Below, piece after piece: positions 1 to 8,102 of a stretch of 64,000 nt of DNA. The notes beneath the pieces are model-generated. The model was not told where the DNA came from and ran no database searches. It saw nothing but the letters and a program-made list of their open reading frames with translations. Numbering within the stretch: the first letter of the stretch is position 1; each line of letters starts with the position of its first letter. Source of the stretch: Treponema sp. (GTDB taxonomy: Bacteria > Spirochaetota > Spirochaetia > Treponematales > Treponemataceae); assembly GCA_017534445.1 (NCBI GenBank), contig JAFXWC010000015.1, positions 62,001 through 126,000 on the forward strand, written 5' to 3'. The translations under genes were made by a program, and so were the position numbers.

Positions 1-113
1 TTTTGCTTTGGCTATTAGTGTAACTTTTTACTTGGGAACAAAATTCTTTATAAAATTCATAGATTGGCCAAAGTAAGAGCCAGATGCAACTCTGATTCTT
101 GCAGAGAGGAACT

Positions 114-1772
114 ATGAATTCTGCATTTTCAAACCTAATTACAATCAAAAACTGCCGTATACATGATTCTGGCCGGGTAAAATTACCAAGACTCGACTGG
201 GAAATGAGAAGCGGAGAAGCCTGGCTTGTAATAGGACCAAATGGTGGCGGAAAAGCAGAATTCATCAAAGGCCTTGAAGGACAGCTAGAAATCTCCCCAA
301 ACGAACTCACGGTAGAACAGTTGTCATCCGGGCAAACAGCCCTTTATTCATCTGCATTCAGCCAAAAAGGCTCCATAGCTATTGTCTCTCTGGAAAAAGC
401 CGCATCTTTAATAGAAGAAGAAAGGCAGCGTGACGAAAGCGAAATCATGGACAAAGAAGATGAAGGGCGAACCGGAAGACAGTACATCTGCGAAGTGCTT
501 GGCGGTTCAAGCAAAAAGGGTGCCCCCCTGCCGCCAATAGCCTCTCGTCTGGAAACCATGCCTCAGATAAAGCTTTGCGGTGTAGAAAAAATCCTTGACC
601 GAGGACTGCGCTACATGTCTACAGGCGAAATCCGAAGAACGCTTCTTTGCAGAGCCTTGCTTTCCGGTGCGGGACTTTTAATTCTAAGCGACCCCTTTGC
701 AGGACTTGATGCAGAATCACGCCGCATACTCCTTGAATTCTTTAATACGATTGCAAAACGCCAGCTTACTTTGGCAGACGGCGGAACCACAGGCACTTCT
801 TCCACAAACAGTGGATTCCCCAGAATAATTTTGAGCATGGAACGCTGGCACGAAATTCCAGACGCAATAAACCGTGTTGTAGAATTTACAGAAAAGAAAA
901 TCTCTTTTTGTGGCAGCCGTGACGAATACGAAAAAATCGTAGAGGCAAGCAGGCAAAAACGCCTTGCAGAACGCGAAGAACAAAAGCAAAGCTTCCTTGA
1001 TGAACTAAAAAAAATCCGCGAAAACAACAAGGCCCTTTCCGAAAGCATAAACAACACTCCCCTTCCCCAAAGCCTCATAAAATTTGAAGATGTAAACGTA
1101 GGCTGGGGCGACCACCACGTTCTTGTAAACCTAAACTGGGAAGTAAAACCGGGCGTGCACTGGCTCTTGCGCGGACCAAACGGTTCAGGAAAGACCACAA
1201 TTCTTGAACTCATCACCGGCGACAACATGCAGGTCTTCCGCGAAAAAGTAAGCCTCTTTGGAAAACGCCGTGGAACAGGGGAAACAATCTGGGACATAAA
1301 AAAACAGCTTGGAATTGTAAGCTACAGGCTCCACGTTGAATACAGAATGGTCGGTGGAACAGAACTTCAGGACGTTATCATAAGCGGTTTCCACGACAGC
1401 ATAGGCCTTTACGAACAAGCCACGGACTTTGAAGTTGCAGCCGCACACGAATGGCTCAAACTGGCAGGCTTTCAGGGCCGCGAACACCAGACCTTCTCTT
1501 CCCTAAGCTACGGTGAGCAGCGGGCAGTCCTAATCATAAGGGCCGCAGTAAAAACACCCCGCGTCTTAATCCTGGACGAACCCTGCCACGGCCTTGACGA
1601 AAACTACCGCCAGAAAATCCTAGACCTGCTGGAAACAATCGCAGACACAGGAACCACAACCCTCTTGCACGTAACCCACGACCCTGCCGAAGTCCTGGAA
1701 TGCGAAAAGCACATCCTGGAACTTCACCCGGACCAAGAGCCAATGTATAAAATAATAGAAGAAAACAATTAA
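114..1772 (+). CDS. Tandem-domain ABC ATPase, ModF/PhrA-like, no membrane domain
   Basis: A 552-residue soluble protein made of two fused ABC nucleotide-binding domains. The second domain is complete: Walker A GPNGSGKTT at 354-362, signature FSSLSYGEQ, Walker B LILDEPCHGLD. The first is degenerate: Walker A reads GPNGGGKA (41-48), so the Ser/Thr after the lysine is lost, and the Walker B region reads LILSDPFAGLD instead of DEP. The domains are joined by a charged helical linker at about residues 270-310. No transmembrane segment or permease gene is nearby, so it is more like E. coli ModF/PhrA than a transporter subunit. I chose the ATG at 114 because AGAGGA lies just before it; an in-frame TTG at 99 is less likely. 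Its role, and any tie to the convergent peptide gene, are unknown. Confidence 0.85.
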   Translation: MNSAFSNLITIKNCRIHDSGRVKLPRLDWEMRSGEAWLVIGPNGGGKAEFIKGLEGQLEISPNELTVEQLSSGQTALYSSAFSQKGSIAIVSLEKAASLIEEERQRDESEIMDKEDEGRTGRQYICEVLGGSSKKGAPLPPIASRLETMPQIKLCGVEKILDRGLRYMSTGEIRRTLLCRALLSGAGLLILSDPFAGLDAESRRILLEFFNTIAKRQLTLADGGTTGTSSTNSGFPRIILSMERWHEIPDAINRVVEFTEKKISFCGSRDEYEKIVEASRQKRLAEREEQKQSFLDELKKIRENNKALSESINNTPLPQSLIKFEDVNVGWGDHHVLVNLNWEVKPGVHWLLRGPNGSGKTTILELITGDNMQVFREKVSLFGKRRGTGETIWDIKKQLGIVSYRLHVEYRMVGGTELQDVIISGFHDSIGLYEQATDFEVAAAHEWLKLAGFQGREHQTFSSLSYGEQRAVLIIRAAVKTPRVLILDEPCHGLDENYRQKILDLLETIADTGTTTLLHVTHDPAEVLECEKHILELHPDQEPMYKIIEENN

Positions 1773-1792
1773 ATTATTAGTGAGTCTGGACA

Positions 1793-1822
1793 CAAAAAAA
1801 GACGGCAATGCTTGCCGCCTTT
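1793..1822 (-). terminator. Intrinsic terminator of the double-glycine peptide gene
   Basis: On the minus strand GGCGGCAA and TTGCCGTC form a GC-rich stem with a 2-3 base loop, followed by seven T. It lies 25 bases past the stop of the peptide gene. Convergent transcription from the ABC gene could also end here, although the T-run on the plus strand is short. Confidence 0.75.
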
Positions 1823-1846
1823 GAATACTGCAGAAATCTTTTTGCC

Positions 1847-2389
1847 TTAGTTTTTCAGCGCACTGTAGCCTGCTCCTCCAATCAACGCTCCTGCTACTCC
1901 TGCACCCATTCCGCCGAACGCAAGGTTTGCAATACCTGCGGCCACGCCCGCTCCTCCAACGGCAGGTGCCGCAAGAGCCATACCAGCGGCGGCTACCAAA
2001 CAACCAACCCCGGTTACAACCAACGCCGCTCCTACAGCGACCGCTGCAACAGCCGCGACTGTCTTCCAGTTTTTCTTGAACCAGTCGCCAATTCCGCCGC
2101 CACAGACCATCTCAAGCTCATTTTCGGTAAGCTCCACAGACTCTTTTTCCATCTTTGCGTTTGTCGCTGCCTCGAACTGGTCTTGAATGAACTCGCACTG
2201 TTTTTGCATTTCTTCCACCGCAAGCTCCGGGTAAAAAGCGTGAAGCTTCTCGAACGCCTCTTTTGGCGTGCTCGCTGCCTCTACGATTTCGGTGATTTTT
2301 TCCGCATCGAACTTGTTAGAAACATTTTCGATTTCACTTTCTGCAACGCCAGCCTTTGCCAATACCGCTTTCATCTCTTCATTTGTCAT
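1847..2389 (-). CDS. Double-glycine leader peptide precursor (bacteriocin/RiPP-like)
   Basis: A 180-residue protein with two clear parts. Residues 1-98 are a charged, helical leader ending in ELTENELEMVCGG, the pattern of leaders cut after Gly-Gly by C39-peptidase ABC exporters and shared with Nif11/NHLP-type precursors. Residues 99-180 are an about 81-residue core beginning GIGDWFKKNW and continuing as a nearly uninterrupted Ala/Gly/Val-rich hydrophobic stretch with GxxxG-like spacing, as in pore-forming bacteriocins. One Cys (C130) lies in the core. The start is set by AGGAG seven bases before the ATG at 2389; an in-frame start nine codons upstream is less likely. No C39 transporter, modification enzyme or immunity gene is seen in the window, so it is an orphan. 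Being a leader/core precursor is inferred from sequence pattern only; a plain membrane protein is the alternative. Confidence 0.7.
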   Translation of the reverse strand: MTNEEMKAVLAKAGVAESEIENVSNKFDAEKITEIVEAASTPKEAFEKLHAFYPELAVEEMQKQCEFIQDQFEAATNAKMEKESVELTENELEMVCGGGIGDWFKKNWKTVAAVAAVAVGAALVVTGVGCLVAAAGMALAAPAVGGAGVAAGIANLAFGGMGAGVAGALIGGAGYSALKN

Positions 2390-2618
2390 GATTTGCTCCT
2401 TTCGTGCATTTTGCACTGTTGTTTTCGTTTGCTGTAAGTCGCTTTGAGAGCCTTGCTCTTGCGCTTACATATATTTATACGAATCACTTTTCAAAAGGAC
2501 TAAAAATTTTTGCATTTTTTTGAATGAAAATCTGTGGTATAATGGAGAGAATTTTCCGTGCGAGAAAAGTAATATATAAAAAGGTAAATAAAAGAAACAC
2601 CCAGTTCTACAAAGAAAG

Positions 2619-2764
2619 CCTACCCCCCGATTGGAAGGGCCCGCCATAAGCGGGTTGCCGCTGGGTGAGCACGGGCTTTGCCCAGTCGAACCCCGGCAAT
2701 GGAGCGGGTAGGGCCCCGCGGAACCCTGCAAAGCGGGTTTGCATATAAGAGTTGGTCCAAGAAA
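2619..2764 (+). repeat. Dispersed intergenic element, copy A
   Basis: This fills most of the 376-base gap before the peptide gene. It begins CCTACCCCCCGATTGGAAGG, contains internal inverted repeats (CCCGC..GCGGG; GGGTGAGC..GTCGAACCCC), a GGAGCGGGTAGGG box, then AACCCTGCAAAGCGGG, and ends with GGTCCAAGAAAA. The same start, middle box and end recur in copies B to G. Upstream, at 2538-2543, a plus-strand extended -10 (TGTGGTATAAT) points into the element, so it might be transcribed. Nothing else is visible in this gap. Confidence 0.75.
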
Positions 2765-2765
2765 A

Positions 2766-4013
2766 CTAGAACAACCCCTTAACAAAAGCAACAACTTTGT
2801 CAAAGAAAGAAGCTATTATCTTTACGATGTTTGCTCCGGCAAGGAATGTGCCTATGCTGCTTCCTAGGCTGGAAAAAACAAAGACCAGCAGAACGCGCAA
2901 AAGCCTGTTCTTGTAAAAGCCTTTTAGAGAAAGGGCATCCTGCTGCATTGTTTCCATGTCTTGAACTTTAGGCTTACAGATTATAGCCTGAACTATTCCC
3001 GACACGATTCCAATTCCTATGAAAGGACAAAGAGACGTTATTGGTGCGCCTATTACAGACACAAGTATAGTCAAGGGATGTCCACCAGCAATCAAGGCTC
3101 CTATTCCGGCAAGAGAGGCATTCCACCAGACCCAAGCCCCAAGCATGTCAAAGCCCTTGCTGCGGCCACCAATTACAAATCCTGCGGCAATCAGCAAGAC
3201 AATCAGGATAGGAACTATCCACATTGCAATCTTTGAGCCAAGAGACTTTGGCGGAACTTCGCTTATGTCAGAACAGTCCGGTGATTCCACTCCGGCGGCA
3301 ATATCGCTTATATGCTTTTGAACACCCTTTAGATGCCCAGCGCCAAGCACAGCAAGAACCTTGTTGCCCTGGCACTGCCAGATGTGGCTTGCAAGATAGC
3401 GGTCGCGCTCATCTATAAGGACTTCCTTTACCTTGGGAAAATATTTTGCAACATCTCCCATCATGGCGTCCATTTCGTTTGTCTTCTTTAAGTTTTCAAT
3501 TTCTTCTGGGGCAGCCTCTTCCTTTGCAAAGGCACTGGCAATAAGCACGCTCAAAAGCTTGCACTTTCCCCAAAAAGAATTCTTAGCCCAAGCACGACGC
3601 ATCGTAATAGCAATCGGACGGTCAACCATCTGCTGGGGAATATTCAGTTCTTTTGCCTTGTTGATTGCGGCAATCATTTCCTGGCCGGGCTTTACCCCGG
3701 TTCCTTCACCCATACGCTTTTGGTAGGAGGCCAGAATCAGGTTGCAAAGCATTAAAAAGCCCTGCTTGTTTTTAAGAACCTTGATGATGTCCATCTTGCG
3801 CCAGGATTCCGGGTCTTCTATGCTGGAAAGGCGTTTCTGATCCAGTTCTATTGCAACCGAATCAGGATTTTCTTTTTCTACGGCCCGCTCCACTTCTTCC
3901 ATGCTTTCTTTGGAAACGTGGGCGGTTCCCACAAGGACAAATTCCCTGCCGCCCACAACAAGATGCTTTTGCGTGGAAGACTCTACACCCGCAAGATTAT
4001 TTTGCGCTGTCAT
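2766..4013 (-). CDS. TraB/PrgY-family membrane protein
   Basis: A 415-residue protein of the TraB/PrgY (GumN-like) family, which includes the enterococcal pheromone-shutdown protein PrgY. The N-terminal soluble domain carries the family motifs GTAHVS near residue 30, AIELD, ERDRYLA and GAGHLKG. The last ~160 residues form about four transmembrane helices with a long re-entrant hydrophobic stretch. Some members are proposed metal-dependent proteases; the exact activity is not known here. I chose ATG 4013, which has GGAG upstream; an in-frame TTG at 4049 would add 12 residues. The start lies inside the 3' end of the TPR gene (17-base overlap), so the two are probably translationally coupled. 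Confidence 0.85.
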   Translation of the reverse strand: MTAQNNLAGVESSTQKHLVVGGREFVLVGTAHVSKESMEEVERAVEKENPDSVAIELDQKRLSSIEDPESWRKMDIIKVLKNKQGFLMLCNLILASYQKRMGEGTGVKPGQEMIAAINKAKELNIPQQMVDRPIAITMRRAWAKNSFWGKCKLLSVLIASAFAKEEAAPEEIENLKKTNEMDAMMGDVAKYFPKVKEVLIDERDRYLASHIWQCQGNKVLAVLGAGHLKGVQKHISDIAAGVESPDCSDISEVPPKSLGSKIAMWIVPILIVLLIAAGFVIGGRSKGFDMLGAWVWWNASLAGIGALIAGGHPLTILVSVIGAPITSLCPFIGIGIVSGIVQAIICKPKVQDMETMQQDALSLKGFYKNRLLRVLLVFVFSSLGSSIGTFLAGANIVKIIASFFDKVVAFVKGLF

Positions 4014-5415
4014 TTGGCTGCACACTCCATTCAGCAAGGCGGTATTCAAAGAACATTGGGCAATTCATGGAAAGAACTTTTGCGTACCATTCGCGGGAAG
4101 CTTCAACTCCTCCGTAAAGCTCATACAAAAGGCCAAGGTAGAAATACATCTTTCCCTGCATCTGGCGGCTTCCCAACTGGGCAATCTTCTGCGGAAGGGG
4201 CATTTCGCCACCCCTGTCGTGGAAGACGCGGAGCATTGCGTATTCAATGGAAGACCTGTCCATCTTGCGCAAAACCTTGTCGCTAAATTCGCGGGCTTTA
4301 AGACTGTTTTTCTCTCGGTAGTAGCAATATGTAATCATAAGCGGATAGGAAATATTGTCCTTCTGCTTCTCGTAGCACTTCTCGAATGCCTCGCGTGCAA
4401 GTGTCCACTGCTCTTTGTGCAGGTAGATTACGCCAAGCTCTTCGTAGGCAAAATAATAGTCAGGATTCAGCTTTACAACCATCTTGTAGTCTTCGCAGGC
4501 CTTGTCCAGCATGTTCTCTGCATCGTACAAACCACCGCGGTAGGCATAGGCCAAGAAGTAGTCCGGCTGAAGCTTAATTGCCTTTGTCCAAGCCTTTATT
4601 GCGTTCTCGGAATGTTCCATTGTGTTTTCGTACATTCCGTAGTCCATAAGGTAGTCATAGTTTTCAGAGTCAAGTTCAAGGGCCTTTTCTGCGTAAGAAG
4701 AAGCAATCTTGTTTTCCTTGTTTGCGGCGGCAATTTTTCCAAGGTAGGAATAGCCAGGTGCATAGGTTGGGTCAATTTCTATGATGGATTTGAAGGTTTT
4801 CTTTGCCTTTTCATCATCCTTAAGGTAATAGGCTGCCCTTCCAACACCAAACTTTGCGTCCACATTGTTGCTGTCGTTAACAAGGGCCTTTTCGTAGTAT
4901 GCAAGTGCCTGCTTGTAGTTCTTGCGGGCAAAATAGTCGTCGCCAATGGTTATGTTTGCGGCAGAGTTGTATGGATCTTTCTTGAGTAACTCGTTCACAA
5001 GGGCTGTCTTTGTCTTTGTGTCTCCCTGGGCTGTTGCAATGACAATGCCAAGTTCCAAAGCGTCCTGGTTGCCCGGGTTAGCCGTTCTTAGAGAAGAACA
5101 AATCTGTGAAGCTTCCTTGTAGTTTCCTGCGCTAAGGTTGAGTGCAGACTTAAGGTAAAGAATGTCAAAATCATCGGAAAGTTCCGCTGGAAGGGTGTCA
5201 AAAAGCTTGAGGGTTTCCTGCGGAGAAGACTTTGCAAGTGAACTCTGAAGGCTTTGGATAAAATTGTTCTTGGAAAGCCCCAAATTGTATGCGGCCTCCG
5301 CCTGTGTGCTGCCGTGCCTGTCCTGTCCGGCGGCAGAAGCGGAAAAAGGTGCTGCAAAACAAACTGCAACAGCTACAAAAACAGCAATCCTGTTTTTTAC
5401 GAAATTATTCATCAT
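3997..5415 (-). CDS. Exported TPR-repeat protein
   Basis: A 472-residue protein with an N-terminal signal peptide (hydrophobic core AVFVAVAVCFAAPFSASAA, likely cut after ASA). At least nine tetratricopeptide repeats follow, recognisable by units such as ALAYYEKALVNDSNNVDAKFGVGRA and AIKAWTKAIKLQPDYFLAYAYRG. These form a superhelical scaffold for protein binding in the periplasm. It is the first gene of a two-gene minus-strand unit with the TraB-like gene. GGGAG precedes the ATGATG start. The partner is unknown; exported TPR proteins are abundant in treponemes. Confidence 0.85.
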   Translation of the reverse strand: MMNNFVKNRIAVFVAVAVCFAAPFSASAAGQDRHGSTQAEAAYNLGLSKNNFIQSLQSSLAKSSPQETLKLFDTLPAELSDDFDILYLKSALNLSAGNYKEASQICSSLRTANPGNQDALELGIVIATAQGDTKTKTALVNELLKKDPYNSAANITIGDDYFARKNYKQALAYYEKALVNDSNNVDAKFGVGRAAYYLKDDEKAKKTFKSIIEIDPTYAPGYSYLGKIAAANKENKIASSYAEKALELDSENYDYLMDYGMYENTMEHSENAIKAWTKAIKLQPDYFLAYAYRGGLYDAENMLDKACEDYKMVVKLNPDYYFAYEELGVIYLHKEQWTLAREAFEKCYEKQKDNISYPLMITYCYYREKNSLKAREFSDKVLRKMDRSSIEYAMLRVFHDRGGEMPLPQKIAQLGSRQMQGKMYFYLGLLYELYGGVEASREWYAKVLSMNCPMFFEYRLAEWSVQPNDSAK

Positions 5416-5454
5416 TTACTCCCACTATTTATTTTCATCTATAATAATATGCTC

Positions 5455-5483
5455 TTGAATTTTGCACCCATTATATATAAAAT
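5455..5483 (+). promoter_or_regulatory. Sigma-70-type promoter giving a leaderless mRNA
   Basis: TTGAAT (5455-5460), 17-base spacer, TAAAAT (5478-5483), then seven bases to the ATG at 5491. Transcription should start at or next to the start codon, and no Shine-Dalgarno sequence is present. Confidence 0.55.
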
Positions 5484-5490
5484 AACCAAA

Positions 5491-7248
5491 ATGCGTAAAC
5501 ATCCTGTTAGAAAATTTTTAGGACTCACAGTACTCTACGCCGTTGTTATTGTCGGCATCTTTGTACTTCAATTTAAGACCGAATCCGTTTTTACCAAAAC
5601 TTTTGGTGAACTGCGGGTTTCCATGGCTCAAACTGAAACAAAAACCCAGGAAACGGTTTTGAAGAACCAGTTGCAGGCCAATTTTAAGGGGCTTACCTTT
5701 GTTGCCAACTCAAACACCCCTGCAACAGTATCTAACTCGTCAGACGGTGGTTCTACCAACTTGGTCTTGGCTTCTTGGAAAGAAGTCAACCCAAATTCAG
5801 TCGAATTCGCCTTTACGGACGGCAGTACACTAACTTTCTCCGTCTCGGACAGCACCCCTAACGCATTTCTTACAATCAGCGCGGCTCCATCCGGCAACAA
5901 CGACAGCCTTTCAATTGTATGCAAGACAGCAGGCGGCTACAGCGTAAAAGAAGCGACCGCAAACCGCATGATTCTTAGCTCAAGGGACAAAATGTATTCA
6001 CTGAACGCACCCCGCCTTGAGCATGACCGCATCGTGCTTACAAAAGAAAGCCCCCTCGCTTCCTACACCGCTTATGATCCTTCAAAGCACTTTGAATTCA
6101 CCGCTGCGGCAGGTATAGAAGGCTGCGATGCAAATACATACACCGCAAAAGTTGAACAACTCAAGAACGCTATAGTTACTCAGTTTGAACATGCGGCTTC
6201 CTCATCACAAATTTCAAGCATCACGGAAAAAGAAATTACCGCTTACGTTGCCGAAATGTGTTCCCGCGAAAAGTACAACAAGGCAATTGATACGGTTCCG
6301 TCATCATTCAAGCAGGGAAACAAGCGCACCTATCTTTCCGTGCCATATTTCCCGGGCCTTGTTGCTATGGACGAAACCCTTGTTTCCCACAACCAGAGGA
6401 TGGCTTCCCTTGTCCAGAGCGCAATTCAGGGAAACAATCCGGACATCTTTACCGTAGAAGGCATAAGCGACTATATTCTGCGTGAAAAGAAAAAGCCTTC
6501 CATTAAAACGCTTCTGGCCATGCCGTCAACGCTTAATCCCTTTGAGCCAACTGTAAGCCAGGCATTCGCACTCATAACTGTTTACGCAAAAATCCACCAG
6601 ACAGACCCAGACACGGCAGCTCTTCTTGCCTCCGCAATAGAACCTTGTACAAAAGTCATCCAGGAAAACACAAAGCTGGAAGAAGGCATTATTACCGTTA
6701 CGGAAAACGATATTCCTCTAAGTTCAGTTCAGGCTGTAGAAGCAGGCTGGGCATTGATTCAGTTGGGCCGCATATCCTCAAGGCCGGAAATAGAAGACAC
6801 GGGCCGTCTCTTGGCAAGCCAGAACCTTACCGAAGAAACCCTTGGCAACTTGCAGACTCTGGCGGAACTCTACCCCCTCATTGCGGAAAACAAATTCTAC
6901 CCTCACATGCAAATCTTGGGCTACTACGGTTCAGAATGCGTTTGGGCATGGACAAGTGCAAGCTCCATCAGGTACGCTCTTATGCCGGGCGGTGTCGTAA
7001 ACATCAACATAGACTTCCCGCTTACCTATTCACACTACATCCTGATGAAAGGCGTTCCAACCTTCCATGCAAACATAGAAATCCAGGGATTGCGCTTTAG
7101 GACCGACCCCCGCTTTGAATCCTACAATTCTTCGGGTTACGTCTACAACGAAATTACCAAGACCTTCTATCTTAAGAGCCGCCACAAGTCCCAGGTTGAA
7201 CTTGTAAGACTTTTCTGTGACCGCGCAAGTAACTTTACGGAAAAATAA
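5491..7248 (+). CDS. Membrane-anchored exported protein, unknown function
   Basis: A 585-residue protein that I do not recognise. One N-terminal transmembrane segment (about residues 8-26, LGLTVLYAVVIVGIFVLQF) anchors a large domain expected outside the cytoplasm. Residues 40-200 are Ser/Thr-rich and beta-like, somewhat resembling OstA/LptA-type folds. Residues 200-480 are helical. The last ~110 residues are again beta-rich and contain YYGSECVWAWTSASSIRY. Longer in-frame starts exist at 5254 and 5449, but 5254 lies in the divergent gene and 5449 overlaps the promoter. The exported 161-residue protein downstream may belong with it. Confidence 0.7.
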   Translation: MRKHPVRKFLGLTVLYAVVIVGIFVLQFKTESVFTKTFGELRVSMAQTETKTQETVLKNQLQANFKGLTFVANSNTPATVSNSSDGGSTNLVLASWKEVNPNSVEFAFTDGSTLTFSVSDSTPNAFLTISAAPSGNNDSLSIVCKTAGGYSVKEATANRMILSSRDKMYSLNAPRLEHDRIVLTKESPLASYTAYDPSKHFEFTAAAGIEGCDANTYTAKVEQLKNAIVTQFEHAASSSQISSITEKEITAYVAEMCSREKYNKAIDTVPSSFKQGNKRTYLSVPYFPGLVAMDETLVSHNQRMASLVQSAIQGNNPDIFTVEGISDYILREKKKPSIKTLLAMPSTLNPFEPTVSQAFALITVYAKIHQTDPDTAALLASAIEPCTKVIQENTKLEEGIITVTENDIPLSSVQAVEAGWALIQLGRISSRPEIEDTGRLLASQNLTEETLGNLQTLAELYPLIAENKFYPHMQILGYYGSECVWAWTSASSIRYALMPGGVVNINIDFPLTYSHYILMKGVPTFHANIEIQGLRFRTDPRFESYNSSGYVYNEITKTFYLKSRHKSQVELVRLFCDRASNFTEK

Positions 7249-7322
7249 GGGTTTATCAGACAGGAGCTTTTACCGACAATAAAAGAGTTGAGTTTATTGA
7301 ATTTAGAAAACAGAGGAATCAA

Positions 7323-7808
7323 ATGAAAAAGCTTTCTACACTTATCTTTGCAGCAATTTTTGCAGTTATAACAGTTGCCGCAGCCCAGACATCCACAGCC
7401 GCAAAACCACGCACCCCAGCTCAGCTTAAGAAAATTCTGATGACCAACTATTCGCTTCCCACAAATGCCAAAGTTGTTTCAATCGGTATGGTCAATAATG
7501 ACGAGGAAAACAACTTCCAGCTTGTGCAGGTAACCCGTTTCTGGTCACTTCCATATTCTCCGGTACAGCACAGCCGCTATGACCTTGTTGTTTTTGAAGG
7601 CGACAATGTTGTTGGTTGCTATTCAAACTTTATCGAAAACAAGCCCCTCATCAAAGGATGCAAGGCCACTTTTAACGGAATAGACTCTTCCCTTGGCAAC
7701 GAAATTGACTTTGCCGACGGTGTTCCGCTTATGGTAAGAATTGGCGGTGAAACATACAGCTTTAAAGCCGTGGATTTTGTTTCCCCAGCCTACGAAGCTG
7801 AAGAATAA
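7323..7808 (+). CDS. Small exported protein, unknown function
   Basis: A 161-residue protein with a typical signal peptide (lysine pair, then LIFAAIFAVITVAAAQ, cut near AAA-QT). The mature part is mostly predicted beta-strand with two Cys residues. No family is recognised. AGAGGAATCAA precedes the ATG. It sits 74 bases after the preceding exported protein in the same direction and could share its transcript. Confidence 0.75.
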   Translation: MKKLSTLIFAAIFAVITVAAAQTSTAAKPRTPAQLKKILMTNYSLPTNAKVVSIGMVNNDEENNFQLVQVTRFWSLPYSPVQHSRYDLVVFEGDNVVGCYSNFIENKPLIKGCKATFNGIDSSLGNEIDFADGVPLMVRIGGETYSFKAVDFVSPAYEAEE

Positions 7809-7841
7809 AAAACAGCTGTAAAAGCTATCTTGATTAAAAAC

Positions 7842-8096
7842 CTACGCCCGATTGTAAGGGCGGCGCAGCCGTTCCGAAGGAATGGAGCGGTCGCGAAACC
7901 CTGAAAAGCGGGTAAAATTGCCCTCCTTGGCAATTTTACCCGTTAGTTTTCTTACGAAAACTAACCAGATTGTAACGCAAACAAACAACGCACCCTCCAT
8001 GGTGCTGGCAGTTCTAGATTTGGGGAAAATTGCCAAGGAGAATTTGTCCGGTCCCGAAGGGCCGGGCACAGTAAAAATTGGCATACCGTCCAAAAA
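7842..8096 (+). repeat. Dispersed intergenic element, copy B (long form)
   Basis: This fills the 294-base gap between the 3' ends of two convergent genes. It starts CCTACGCCCGATTGTAAGGG, has AATGGAGCGGTCGCG and AACCCTGAAAAGCGGG, then two palindromes, then a second module (TCCGGTCCCGAAGGGCCGGG followed by CACAGT) that also occurs in copy D, and ends ATACCGTCCAAAAAGA. Confidence 0.7.
7910..7965. repeat. Two back-to-back perfect palindromes
   Basis: GGGTAAAATTGCC (7910-7922) pairs with its exact complement at 7929-7941, and GTTAGTTTTC (7942-7951) with 7956-7965. The two hairpins abut without a gap. They lie between convergent genes inside repeat copy B and could act as a bidirectional transcription stop or RNA stabiliser. 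Neither has a classic T-run. Confidence 0.7.
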
Positions 8097-8102
8097 GAAT
8101 TC

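Noticed and set aside
1808..2437. Plus-strand reading frame over the double-glycine peptide gene
   Set aside because: The minus-strand gene has AGGAG, a leader/core layout and a terminator; the plus frame has none of these.
3901..4989. Long plus-strand reading frame opposite the TPR gene
   Set aside because: It is antisense to a clear TPR protein with a signal peptide; its composition is Val/Cys/Phe-rich noise and it lacks a ribosome site.
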